This document shows, one piece after another, positions 39,357-46,887 of a stretch of 64,000 nt of DNA. Source of the DNA: Candidatus Moranbacteria bacterium GW2011_GWC2_40_12 (GTDB lineage Bacteria > Patescibacteria > Paceibacteria > Moranbacterales > UBA11712). The position numbers were made by a program, and so were the translations under genes. The stretch's first letter is position 1. Each line of letters opens with the position of its first letter. The stretch spans positions 310,001 to 374,000 of the forward strand of contig LBYD01000001.1 of assembly GCA_000995965.1 (NCBI GenBank). The letters are read 5' to 3'. Below the pieces are notes generated by a model that saw nothing but the letters and a program-made list of their open reading frames with translations, ran no database searches and was not told the origin of the DNA.

Positions 39357-40271
39357 ATGAATAACATTCTTGAACTCATCGGCAACACGCCTGTTGTGCG
39401 GATAAATCGGCTGAATCCGAACCCAAACGTCAATATTTTCGCGAAACTTGAGGGGCAAAATCCCGGGGGAAGCATAAAAGACAGAATCGCGCTCAAAATG
39501 ATCGAGGAAGCCGAAAAATCAGAAAAGTTAACGAAAAGCAAAACAATAATCGAAGCCACGTCAGGAAATACGGGAATAGCGCTTGCCATGATAGGAGCTA
39601 TGAAAGACTATGCTGTTGAGATCGTGATGAGCGAATCCGTTTCAGTCGAGCGCCGGAAGATGATTGCCGCCTTTGGGGCGAAAATTACGCTTACTGAAGG
39701 AAATTTGGGAACGGACGGAGCTATCAAAAAAACGCGGGAACTCGTCGCCCGGTTTCCGGAAAAATATTTTCACACGGACCAGTTTTCGAATGACAACAAC
39801 ATTTTGGCGCACTATGAAACAACCGCCGCTGAAATCTGGAAACAAATGGACGGAAAAATCGACTATTTTGTCGCCGCGATCGGAACTTCGGGGACGCTTA
39901 TGGGCATAAGCCGATACCTCAAGAAAAAATATCCGGCGATAAAAATAGTCAGCGCCGAGCCAACAAAAGGCCACTATATTCAGGGCCTCAAAAATATGGA
40001 AGAAGCAATTATTCCGGCAATATATGATCGGAAGCATCTCGATAATATCATCATGGTCGAAACCGAAGCCGCCTTCGATATGGCCCGTCAAGTCGCAAAA
40101 AATGAAGGAATCTTCTGCGGAATGTCCTCCGGTGCGGCCATGTTCGCCAGTCTTGAAGTCGCCAAAAAGATATCCGCTCAAAGCGGATCCGCCTCTGGCG
40201 GAAAATCCAACATCGTCACCATCTTCCCGGACCGGGGAGAAAAATATTTGAGCACGGAACTTTTCAAATAA
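39357..40271 (+). CDS. cysK: Cysteine synthase (O-acetylserine sulfhydrylase family)
   Basis: A 304-residue fold-type II PLP enzyme. The PLP Lys is in NPGGSIKDRIALKMI, with the substrate loop EATSGNTGIALAMIG and the phosphate loop AIGTSGTLMGISRYL. It forms cysteine from O-acetylserine (or phosphoserine) and sulfide. The T-box leader puts it under tRNA control, most simply tRNA-Cys, and cysS lies next. An in-frame palindrome pair at 40172-40202 encodes SGSASGGK shortly before the C-terminal VTIFPDRGEKYLS, at a place where relatives have a short loop. Confidence 0.94.
   Translation: MNNILELIGNTPVVRINRLNPNPNVNIFAKLEGQNPGGSIKDRIALKMIEEAEKSEKLTKSKTIIEATSGNTGIALAMIGAMKDYAVEIVMSESVSVERRKMIAAFGAKITLTEGNLGTDGAIKKTRELVARFPEKYFHTDQFSNDNNILAHYETTAAEIWKQMDGKIDYFVAAIGTSGTLMGISRYLKKKYPAIKIVSAEPTKGHYIQGLKNMEEAIIPAIYDRKHLDNIIMVETEAAFDMARQVAKNEGIFCGMSSGAAMFASLEVAKKISAQSGSASGGKSNIVTIFPDRGEKYLSTELFK
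40172..40202. repeat. Palindrome pair inside cysK
   Basis: ATCCGCT-CAA-AGCGGAT is joined to TCCGCC-TCT-GGCGGA. It is read in frame as a Ser/Gly/Ala-rich loop. Confidence 0.7.
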
Positions 40272-40303
40272 AAAAGGCCACCGACAAACGTTGATTGGTG
40301 ACC
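40270..40303 (-). terminator. Terminator of the small minus-strand transcript
   Basis: Minus-strand GGTCACCAATC and the facing TCGGTGGCC pair imperfectly and are followed by TTTTTTATTTG. It ends just inside the end of cysK. Confidence 0.75.
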
Positions 40304-40470
40304 TCCCACTCAAGGGTTGATGTTGTTAATCGGATTCACCGATCGACTCTTCTGTCCGGGATATTATGAAGCGCAAGGCAAAATAAATCCCAGCCAATGC
40401 TTGCTAAATTTTTCATCAGCTCTGTGAGCTTTTTGTGCCGGTCCCTCCGGCCAGGACAGATTTGAGCAGG

Positions 40471-40512
40471 TTACTTCTTGATGTTGCTCGGACAGGAAAC
40501 GAATTTTTGCAT
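40471..40512 (-). CDS. 13-residue peptide with a strong ribosome site
   Basis: AAGGAG lies five bases before the ATG at 40512. The encoded peptide is MQKFVSCPSNIKK, with one cysteine, then TAA. It may be a leader peptide or a short bioactive peptide; alternatively the ribosome-site match is part of an RNA fold. It is the first element after the promoter at 40543. Confidence 0.4.
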   Translation of the reverse strand: MQKFVSCPSNIKK

Positions 40513-40542
40513 AGACGCTCCTTATTGTGCGAGATGATAAAT

Positions 40543-40571
40543 AATATAAAATACAAAGCTAATTTTGTCAA
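40543..40571 (-). promoter_or_regulatory. Promoter of the small minus-strand transcript
   Basis: TTGACA (40566-40571), a 17-base spacer and TATATT (40543-40548) on the minus strand. It is divergent from and overlaps the upstream side of the cysS promoter. Confidence 0.8.
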
Positions 40572-40580
40572 AATAATCAT

Positions 40581-40609
40581 TTGAAACTAAAGGAATAATA
40601 AGATACTAT
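40581..40609 (+). promoter_or_regulatory. cysS promoter, probably leaderless
   Basis: TTGAAA (40581-40586), a 17-base spacer and TACTAT (40604-40609). The expected RNA start is at or next to the cysS ATG at 40616, so the mRNA would have no leader and no Shine-Dalgarno. Confidence 0.65.
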
Positions 40610-40615
40610 ATAACC

Positions 40616-42049
40616 ATGCTAAAACTCTATAACACCCTCACCAAGCAAAAAGAAGAGTTTAAACCTCTCCACAAGGGCAAAGTTTCCATTTACACCTGCG
40701 GGCCGACAGTATATGACTATATCCACATCGGCAATCTGCGCTCATTCACGACGGCCGACATTTTGCGGCGCTATTTGGAGTATTCGGGATACGAAGTCCG
40801 CCACATCAAAAATATCACCGACGTCGGGCATCTCACGCAAGATGACATAGCCCAAGCCGACACGGGAGAGGATAAAATCCAAAAAAAGGCCATCGCCGAG
40901 AAAAAAACGCCAGAAGAAATAGCAAGATTTTATACCGATGCCTTTCACCGCGACGAAGACGCAATGAACATTTTGCGCGCCCATTTTTTTCCAAAAGCCA
41001 CCGCCCATGTCCCGCAAATGATCAAAACGATTGAAACGCTCATCAAGAAGGGCTATGCCTACGAAAAAAATGGCAACGTATTTTTCGATGTAACAAGCTT
41101 CAAGGATTATGGAAAACTTTCCGGAAATACGCTTACAGAGCTCAAAGTCGGCGCCCGCCTTGAAGAGCATCCGGACAAAAAAAACCCGTGGGATTTTGCC
41201 TTGTGGCTAAAAGCAAGACCCGACCACCTTTTGCAGTGGGACAGCCCCTGGTCACGCGGCTATCCCGGCTGGCACATTGAATGCTCGGCGATGGCGACTG
41301 AATATTTGGGAGATACGCTCGATATCCATACGGGAGGTGAAGACAACATTTTCCCCCATCATGAAGCCGAAATCGCCCAGTCAGAATGTTTTTCCGGCAA
41401 AAAATTTGTGAATTTTTGGGTCCACACCCGGCATCTTCTCGTTGAGGGCGAAAAAATGTCAAAATCCAAAGGAAATTTCTATACTCCACAGGATATCCGG
41501 AAAAAGGGCTTTGACCCGATGCACCTTCGCCTGCTATACTTGTCTTCCCACTACCGAAAAAACCTCGACTTTTCTTGGAAAGCGATGGAGCAAGCCAGAG
41601 CCAACTTCGAACGCATCAAAGATTTTTTTCAGAAAGTGAGAGGGATGCTTTCTGATAAGAGCCCGACTCTTGTCAAGAAGAATTTTTGCGAAAAGCATAT
41701 TTCCATGTTTGAGAACGCAATGGATGATGACCTGAACACTCCCCTTGCCCTTTCCGCGCTATATGACATGATCACACACGTGAACAAGAAGATATCTTCC
41801 GGAGAAGTGAACGCCGAAAAGACCGCGAAAATTCTCACCACTTTCGAAAAAATGAACAAAGTTTTCGGGCTGAAATTCCAGAAAAAAGAAACCAAAATCC
41901 CGGAAAATATCAAGGAGTTGGCCGACGAACGCCTCGAAGCGCGAAAAAACAAAGATTTTCAAAAAGCGGACGAATTGCGAAAAGAAATCGAAAAACTGGG
42001 ATATATAATCGAGGATTTAGGAAATAATTATAAAATAAAAAAATCGTAG
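40616..42049 (+). CDS. cysS: Cysteinyl-tRNA synthetase
   Basis: A 477-residue class I synthetase. CGPTVYDYIHIGNLRSF has the HIGH-like motif and a zinc-binding Cys; WHIECSAMATEYLG and GGEDNIFPHHEAEIAQSE supply the other zinc ligands; GEKMSKSKGNFY is KMSKS. It attaches cysteine to tRNA-Cys, the tRNA that would be read by the cysK T-box. The C-terminal helical domain is full length. The start has no ribosome site, in line with a leaderless RNA. Confidence 0.97.
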   Translation: MLKLYNTLTKQKEEFKPLHKGKVSIYTCGPTVYDYIHIGNLRSFTTADILRRYLEYSGYEVRHIKNITDVGHLTQDDIAQADTGEDKIQKKAIAEKKTPEEIARFYTDAFHRDEDAMNILRAHFFPKATAHVPQMIKTIETLIKKGYAYEKNGNVFFDVTSFKDYGKLSGNTLTELKVGARLEEHPDKKNPWDFALWLKARPDHLLQWDSPWSRGYPGWHIECSAMATEYLGDTLDIHTGGEDNIFPHHEAEIAQSECFSGKKFVNFWVHTRHLLVEGEKMSKSKGNFYTPQDIRKKGFDPMHLRLLYLSSHYRKNLDFSWKAMEQARANFERIKDFFQKVRGMLSDKSPTLVKKNFCEKHISMFENAMDDDLNTPLALSALYDMITHVNKKISSGEVNAEKTAKILTTFEKMNKVFGLKFQKKETKIPENIKELADERLEARKNKDFQKADELRKEIEKLGYIIEDLGNNYKIKKS

Positions 42050-42130
42050 GGGTTAAACCGCTACGAAAACACATTAAAAGCGACCTTCCAAATATTTTCT
42101 ATCTTATTTTTTATTTTTAATATAAACACT

Positions 42131-42319
42131 ATGGGTTTCTTCGATTTTTTGAAGAAAACAGGCGTGATGAAAGCCGGCGGACAGACTTGGAAAGGCGACG
42201 CCAAAGACCGCCCGCTCGACGACCCAGATCACCAGCAAAAAATGGCCGACCTCGACCGGGAAGTTGACAATGCGATGAACAATAGTAGCTCCAGCGACGA
42301 CAGCGGATCATCGAATTAA
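42131..42319 (+). CDS. 62-residue hydrophilic protein, unknown
   Basis: The protein starts MGFFDFLKKTGVMKAGGQTW, has an acidic middle and ends in a Ser/Asp-rich tail (NNSSSSDDSGSSN). It has no membrane segment. The N-terminal pattern (GFFDFLKK) is seen in small proteins near LysM or BON domains in other bacteria, but no domain is present here. It follows cysS after 81 bases. The 12-base hairpin after it supports a real transcript end. Confidence 0.55.
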   Translation: MGFFDFLKKTGVMKAGGQTWKGDAKDRPLDDPDHQQKMADLDREVDNAMNNSSSSDDSGSSN

Positions 42320-42322
42320 TAA

Positions 42323-42349
42323 ACCCGTAGCGGTCGAACCGCTACGGGT
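42323..42349. terminator. Hairpin between convergent small genes
   Basis: ACCCGTAGCGG and CCGCTACGGGT form an 11-base stem with loop TCGAA. On the minus strand it is followed by TTATTAATT, so it best fits the end of the 93-residue gene; it may also serve the plus-strand gene. Confidence 0.65.
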
Positions 42350-42388
42350 GAAAGGTAATTTTGCGCCTTTGGTAATGAGGGACGCATA

Positions 42389-42670
42389 CTAGTATCCGTC
42401 CCTTTTTCCAAAATACCAGGGCATAAAACCTGTGTTAGAGCTTTCGCTCCAGCCACATTCGAGACAGACTTCAAATTTCATCCAGTAATGCCGTTCCGTT
42501 TTTGCCCGAAATATCTCCGTGCAACGGTTGACACCACCGCGATCGTTCAAGCATTTCTGCTCCCTGTTGCTGCAAAAACTTCTGTATTCCTCCGGATGCC
42601 AAGGAACATGCTCGAATGAAAGCCCCTCCTTCCCGTTAAGCTCTAGAATAACCTCCTCAATTGTTTTCAT
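42389..42670 (-). CDS. 93-residue cysteine-rich protein, CLEC zinc knuckle
   Basis: The start at 42670 is set by GGGAGG six bases before the ATG. Cysteines at 33, 40, 50, 69 and 72 (FCSNREQKC, NRC, VCLEC) suggest a zinc site. The N-terminus (MKTIEEVILELNGKEGLSFE) is helical; the C-terminus is aromatic (FMPWYFGKRDGY). A TATAAT at 42714-42719 lies upstream. Same style as the small cysteine genes at 9030-9480 and 13122-13693: short, lone, strong ribosome site. No family recognised. Confidence 0.6.
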   Translation of the reverse strand: MKTIEEVILELNGKEGLSFEHVPWHPEEYRSFCSNREQKCLNDRGGVNRCTEIFRAKTERHYWMKFEVCLECGWSESSNTGFMPWYFGKRDGY

Positions 42671-42763
42671 TATTATCCTCCCAGTTAAATGAGATGCAGA
42701 TACAGCAAAGCCTATTATATTCAGACACGATTGTAAAGTCATGAAGAAAATTTTCAACGAATA

Positions 42764-44134
42764 ATGCCCGAAAAAAAATCCACAAAATTCAATCTTGGTG
42801 AAGCGCGGGTGCCGCCCCAGAATATTGAGGCGGAGATGTCTGTTTTGGGCTCTCTTATGCTCGACAAAGACGCGATCATCAAAATCGCCGATTTGGTAAA
42901 TCCGGATGATTTTTATAAAGACGCCAACCGCCTGATTTATGAGACTATGAACGAACTCTATGAGGACCGCGAACCGATTGACGTCTTGAGCCTTTCCAAT
43001 AAACTTGAAGAAAAAAAACAACTCGAAAAAATCGGCGGTTCGGGGTACCTCACGGATCTCGTAAATTCCGTCCCGACCGCTTCGAATGTCGTCCACTACG
43101 CCAAAGTCGTCCAGAAAAAATCTTTGCTCCGAAAACTCATCAGCGCCGCGTCTGACATCATCGAACTTGGCTACGAAGAGGCCGAGGACGTCGAAAAAGT
43201 CCTGGACGAGGCCGAGCAAAAACTCTTCCGGGTCTCGCAAAAATTCGTGAAGGCCGATTTTGTACCTCTAAAAACTTATCTGGAATCGGCTTTCAACCGC
43301 ATCGACGAGCTTCACAAGGGCGACAAAGATATGCGCGGGGTGCCGACCGGATTTCAAGACCTCGACAATATTCTGGCCGGTTTCCAAAAATCTGACCTTA
43401 TCATTCTCGCCGCCCGCCCTTCCATCGGAAAAACTTCGCTCGCGCTCGACATCGCCCGCAACGTCGCTCTCAAGAAAAAAATTCCAGTTGGGATATTCTC
43501 GCTCGAAATGTCCTCCGACCAGCTCGTTGACCGGATGCTCTCGGCAGAAGGGCGCGTGGATGCCTGGAGAATGCGCACTGGCCGGCTTCGGAGCGGAAAA
43601 GATGAAGATGATTTTGCCAAAATTGGAGAAGCGATGGGAATTCTCTCCGAAGCCCCGATTTTTATTGACGACTCAGCCCGCGCCAATGTAATGGAAATGC
43701 GCACGATGGCCCGGCGGCTCCAGGCCGAGCACAATTTGGGACTCATAATAATCGACTATCTCCAGCTGATGGAAGGCCGCTCAAGCGACAACCGCGTTCA
43801 GGAGGTTTCCGAAATTTCCCGTTCTCTCAAGGGTTTGGCCCGCGAATTGAATATTCCCGTTCTCGCTCTTTCCCAGCTTTCCCGCGCCGTGGAAAGCCGC
43901 TCTCCTCAAGTCCCGAAACTATCGGATCTGCGCGAATCGGGCTCCATCGAGCAGGACGCCGATGTCGTAATGTTTCTCTATCGCGAGGATCGCGAAAAAC
44001 CGGACACTCCGAACAAAAATGTCATTCAGGTCATTGTCTCAAAACACAGAAACGGGCCTCTCGGGACAGCATCGCTCTACTTCAATGACACGATCACCAG
44101 CTTTTCTTCGCTGGAAAAAAAACATAGCCAATAG
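42764..44134 (+). CDS. dnaB: Replicative DNA helicase DnaB
   Basis: A 456-residue DnaB. N-terminal DnaB domain (VPPQNIEAEMSVLGSLMLD), then the RecA-like ATPase: GFQDLDNILAGFQKSDLIIL, ARPSIGKTSLALDIA (Walker A), LIIIDYLQLMEG (Walker B), and SDLRESGSIEQDADVVMFLYR (arginine-finger region). It unwinds DNA at the fork. It starts a plus-strand pair with recR, separated by a TACGAAT-family inverted repeat. Confidence 0.98.
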   Translation: MPEKKSTKFNLGEARVPPQNIEAEMSVLGSLMLDKDAIIKIADLVNPDDFYKDANRLIYETMNELYEDREPIDVLSLSNKLEEKKQLEKIGGSGYLTDLVNSVPTASNVVHYAKVVQKKSLLRKLISAASDIIELGYEEAEDVEKVLDEAEQKLFRVSQKFVKADFVPLKTYLESAFNRIDELHKGDKDMRGVPTGFQDLDNILAGFQKSDLIILAARPSIGKTSLALDIARNVALKKKIPVGIFSLEMSSDQLVDRMLSAEGRVDAWRMRTGRLRSGKDEDDFAKIGEAMGILSEAPIFIDDSARANVMEMRTMARRLQAEHNLGLIIIDYLQLMEGRSSDNRVQEVSEISRSLKGLARELNIPVLALSQLSRAVESRSPQVPKLSDLRESGSIEQDADVVMFLYREDREKPDTPNKNVIQVIVSKHRNGPLGTASLYFNDTITSFSSLEKKHSQ

Positions 44135-44136
44135 CT

Positions 44137-44226
44137 TTACGAATTACGAATCAATTACGAATATACGAATTTTTTTATTCGTAATTCGTATATTTGTAGA
44201 GCGAAGCGGATTCGTAATTTGTAAAG
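44137..44226. repeat. TACGAAT-family inverted repeat between dnaB and recR
   Basis: TTACGAATTACGAATCAATT and ACGAATATACGAATTTT face ATTCGTAATTCGTATATTTG and GATTCGTAATTTGTAAAG; the right arm has a GTAGAGCGAAGCG insert. This is the cleanest example of the family. Confidence 0.85.
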
Positions 44227-44232
44227 AATATC

Positions 44233-44817
44233 ATGTTCCCTAAATCCTTTCAAAAACTCATCGACCACTTCTCTTCCCTCCCGTCCATCGGCCCCAAGCT
44301 CGCCGAGCGGCTGGTTTTATATCTCTGGAAGCAGGATAAAGAAAAATTGGTGGATTTCGGCGAAAGGCTGATGTCGCTCAAAAATAATATCAGGTTCTGC
44401 AAAAATTGCTTTAACATCGCTGAAAATGAATTTTGCGTTATTTGCTCGGACAAAAAACGCGACCGGAGCATAATATGCGTTGTCGAAGAACCTCTCGACA
44501 TCATTGCTCTTGAAAAAACCAGAAAGTTCAAGGGTCTCTATCACGTCCTCGGCGGTTCGATTACCGCTCAAAATAATAAAGATCTGAAAATCAGTGAGCT
44601 AAAAAAACGCCTGAAAAGCGGGAATTTAAAGGAGATTATCATCGCAACCAATCCGACAACCGAAGGCGAAGCCACCGCTCTTTATCTCGCGAGATTCATA
44701 AGGCCCTTGAATATAAAAACTACCCGACTCGCCCGCGGCCTGCCTACCGGCGGCGACATCGAATACGCGGACGAAGCCACCCTCACCGGAGCCATTGAGG
44801 GAAGAAAAGAAATATAA
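44233..44817 (+). CDS. recR: Recombination mediator RecR
   Basis: A 194-residue RecR: helix-hairpin-helix (FSSLPSIGPKLAERL), zinc finger CKNCFNIAENEFCVIC (four Cys), Toprim domain with ICVVEEPLDIIALEKT and IIIATNPTTEGEATALYLAR, and the C-terminal RLARGLPTGGDIEYADEATL. It loads RecA at gaps with RecO/RecF. The zinc site and Toprim Glu are intact. It follows dnaB on the same strand. Confidence 0.97.
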   Translation: MFPKSFQKLIDHFSSLPSIGPKLAERLVLYLWKQDKEKLVDFGERLMSLKNNIRFCKNCFNIAENEFCVICSDKKRDRSIICVVEEPLDIIALEKTRKFKGLYHVLGGSITAQNNKDLKISELKKRLKSGNLKEIIIATNPTTEGEATALYLARFIRPLNIKTTRLARGLPTGGDIEYADEATLTGAIEGRKEI

Positions 44818-44820
44818 TTT

Positions 44821-44880
44821 TTACAAATTACTAATCTTGTTCGCCTGTCCGCCTTTGGCGGGAATATACGAATTTTATAT
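44821..44880. repeat. Intergenic repeat with nested CCGCC/GGCGG palindrome
   Basis: TTACAAATTACTAAT is followed by CTTGTTCGCCTGTCCGCC and TTTGGCGG, then by GAATATACGAATTTTAT. The insert falls at the point where the TACGAAT family normally has TACGAATATACG. Its 18-base core CCGCCAAAGGCGGACAGG (minus strand) is identical to that in the tRNA-Ala half. Confidence 0.75.
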
Positions 44881-44905
44881 ATCTGCAAAGACAAAAAAAC
44901 AGGCC

Positions 44906-45097
44906 TTATTCAAGAACAAAAGAGCAGGCTGTATTAGGAGCGATAACCGGCAAACTCGGAGCCACTTCCTTGAAAATATCAATGCCAAACTGCCATCCCA
45001 AAACGGAGAAAAGGCCCAGAAGAAAAACAAAAGCCGCCAAAGCTTTGGAAAAATTTTTGAGACGATTGGCAAGACGAACGTTTATTTGGTTTTTCAT
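44906..45097 (-). CDS. Short membrane protein resembling the N-terminus of a sensor kinase
   Basis: A 63-residue protein. Its ATG overlaps the fba stop as ATGA, so it is the downstream gene of that operon. It has one membrane segment (about residues 17-36). The segment FGIDIFKEVAPSLPVIAPNT followed by ACSFVL resembles the region of multi-pass sensor histidine kinases that reads PNTAL. Everything after this point in a normal kinase is missing. It is likely a remnant or a free membrane fragment. Confidence 0.5.
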   Translation of the reverse strand: MKNQINVRLANRLKNFSKALAAFVFLLGLFSVLGWQFGIDIFKEVAPSLPVIAPNTACSFVLE

Positions 45098-45954
45098 TTT
45101 TTGCTAGTTTCCCGGAACAACTCAATTTTTTTCTCCACCACCCTTTGCACGGCCTCCCGCGCCTCGGCCATAACTGTTCTCGGATCAATGATAGTGCACT
45201 TATCATGAGTGAACTGGCAAAGCACGGTGTTGAAAGCGACCCGGAGATCAGTGTCCACATTGAAGCAAACTACTCCGCGCTTCACAGCTTCCGTCACCTT
45301 GTGGTTTACCCAATCGCTGGCGCCATGCAGAATAAGAGGCGTATTCGGAAGCAACCTGTTGATTTCTTCGAGACGCGACCAATCCGGCTCCGGTCTTTCT
45401 CTGAAGAAATCATGGGCGTTTCCAATGGCCACTGCCAAAGCGTCGATCCCGGTTTCTTCGACCAGCCATTTAGCGTCCGGCGGATTGGTCATAATTTTGT
45501 CCCAATCAGGATTCTGATCCATTCCGCCAAGATAAGGAACATTTCCCAGCTCCGCTTGAACTGCAACATTTTTCGCATGGGCATAGTCAACCACCCTTTT
45601 GGTGATGGCCATATTCTCCCGAAGGGAAAATTCTGAAGCGTCAATCATAACCGAGCTCATTCCCGCGTTGATCGCCCGCATGACAACATCAAAGCTGTGG
45701 CCATGGTCGAGATGGAAACCGATGGGGATCGAGGCCGATTCTTTTTCAATGACCGTTTTCACCACGTCATAGATCACTCCGTCTCCGGCATAATTCATTG
45801 TTTTTTCGGTGATTTGAATGATGACCGGCGTGTGCTTTTTCACCGCCGCCCGGACAATCGCCTGGGCTTCTTCCATATTGAAAGCGTTGAAAGCCCCAAC
45901 GGCATAGCCTTTGTTTTTCGCCTCCGAAAGAATATTTTTGACGCTTGCAAGCAT
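45094..45954 (-). CDS. fba: Class II fructose-bisphosphate aldolase
   Basis: A 286-residue class II aldolase. Metal and phosphate sites are visible in GFHLDHGHSFDVV, IDASEFSLRENM, LAVAIGNAHDF, LILHGASDW and CFNVDTDLR. It splits fructose-1,6-bisphosphate in glycolysis. The triosephosphate isomerase gene lies upstream on the same strand, so both handle the same triose pool. The short membrane gene overlaps its end. Confidence 0.95.
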   Translation of the reverse strand: MLASVKNILSEAKNKGYAVGAFNAFNMEEAQAIVRAAVKKHTPVIIQITEKTMNYAGDGVIYDVVKTVIEKESASIPIGFHLDHGHSFDVVMRAINAGMSSVMIDASEFSLRENMAITKRVVDYAHAKNVAVQAELGNVPYLGGMDQNPDWDKIMTNPPDAKWLVEETGIDALAVAIGNAHDFFRERPEPDWSRLEEINRLLPNTPLILHGASDWVNHKVTEAVKRGVVCFNVDTDLRVAFNTVLCQFTHDKCTIIDPRTVMAEAREAVQRVVEKKIELFRETSKK

Positions 45955-45961
45955 ATATTTT

Positions 45962-46092
45962 TTAGAATTTTGAATGCAGAATTGTGAATTGAGAATTGGA
46001 ATATTGAATATAGAATCTAGGATTTTGTGGATGCCTTTTGTTCTATATTCTAAATTCCCATTCCAAATTCTAAATTCACAATTCTCAATTCA
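45962..46092. repeat. GAATT-word inverted repeat between tpiA and fba
   Basis: GAATTGTGAATTGAGAATTG and its facing arm AATTCTAAATTCACAATTC, with ATATTGAATATAGAAT and TTCTATATTC words closer to the loop. Confidence 0.8.
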
Positions 46093-46860
46093 CTATTTTT
46101 CCTCAACAATCTTCACAATCTTTATAAACTCATACGGCGCGAGGCTTTCCCGCCCGATGAGCGCCCCGTCCATGGCCGGATCGACGCAAACCTGGCCGGC
46201 GCAAAATGATTTCACCGAACCGCCATAGAGAATTTTCATTTTCTCAACAGCTTTTTTTGAATAAAGAACCGTCAAGATCTTTTTTATGACAATCTTTGCT
46301 TCCAGAACCTCATCAGAACTTGGAGTTTTGTCCGTCCCGACCGCCCAGATAGGTTCATAGACAATTGTGATATACTCCGCTTTCCCGATTCCGATTCCAG
46401 CCAATGATTTTTCAAGCTGTTTTTTGAGAACCGGAGCGGTTTGGTTGCTTTTTCTTTCTTCCCCGCTTTCTCCAACGCACAAAATTGCCTTGAGTCCGCT
46501 TCTGAGAATAGCCTTCAATTTTGAATTTATTATTTCTTCATTTTCGCCAAAATATTTTCGCCTTTCGCTATGCCCCACAATTGAATATTCCGCGCCGTTG
46601 GCTTTCACCATCCCGGCGGAAATTTCTCCGGTATAAGCGCCCTGATATTCCCAATAGACATCCTGCGCTCCGAGTTTGATATTCTTAAACTTCCTCTCGG
46701 AAAACTGCCGGAAATATATCGCTGGCGGACAAATCACAATTTCCGTTTTTTCAAAATTTTTCCCTTTCGTTTCTTTTTCGAGCATATCCAAATACCGCCC
46801 GAATTCCGCAGGCGAAACTGGATTCATTTTAAGGTTTCCGACAATCAGTTTTTTGTGCAT
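46093..46860 (-). CDS. tpiA: Triosephosphate isomerase
   Basis: About 255 residues from the ATG at 46860 (another ATG at 46872). Active-site Lys in VGNLKMNP, His in SIVGHSERRKYFGE, Glu in TIVYEPIWAVGTDKTPSS (loop 6 included), and the phosphate loop ILYGGSVKSFCAGQV. The sequence is complete and canonical. It interconverts DHAP and glyceraldehyde-3-phosphate next to aldolase. Confidence 0.97.
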   Translation of the reverse strand: MHKKLIVGNLKMNPVSPAEFGRYLDMLEKETKGKNFEKTEIVICPPAIYFRQFSERKFKNIKLGAQDVYWEYQGAYTGEISAGMVKANGAEYSIVGHSERRKYFGENEEIINSKLKAILRSGLKAILCVGESGEERKSNQTAPVLKKQLEKSLAGIGIGKAEYITIVYEPIWAVGTDKTPSSDEVLEAKIVIKKILTVLYSKKAVEKMKILYGGSVKSFCAGQVCVDPAMDGALIGRESLAPYEFIKIVKIVEEK

Positions 46861-46887
46861 AGTTTTTCTCATTCCAAATACCCAAAT

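Larger units (their letters stand above)
40264..40536 (-). ncRNA. Small minus-strand transcript between cysK and cysS
   Basis: A transcript of about 270 bases is predicted from a strong promoter at 40543-40571 to an intrinsic terminator at 40270-40303. It has a 13-codon reading frame with a clear ribosome site at 40471-40512, and several hairpins (AGCTCACAGAGCT, CCGGAGGGACCGG). It runs antisense to nothing but the last few cysK bases. It could be a small RNA, a peptide mRNA or both; it matches no RNA family I know. Confidence 0.6.

Noticed and set aside
40264..40536. 6S RNA, SRP RNA or tmRNA in the cysK-cysS gap
   Set aside because: None of the conserved cores of these RNAs could be found on either strand.
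42671..43240. Longer version of the 93-residue cysteine gene reaching 43240
   Set aside because: The extra part runs antisense inside dnaB; the ribosome site at 42676-42681 fixes the start at 42670.
44137..44226. CRISPR array made of the TACGAAT repeats
   Set aside because: The words are degenerate, arms are inverted rather than direct, there are no unique spacers of equal length, and no cas genes lie nearby.
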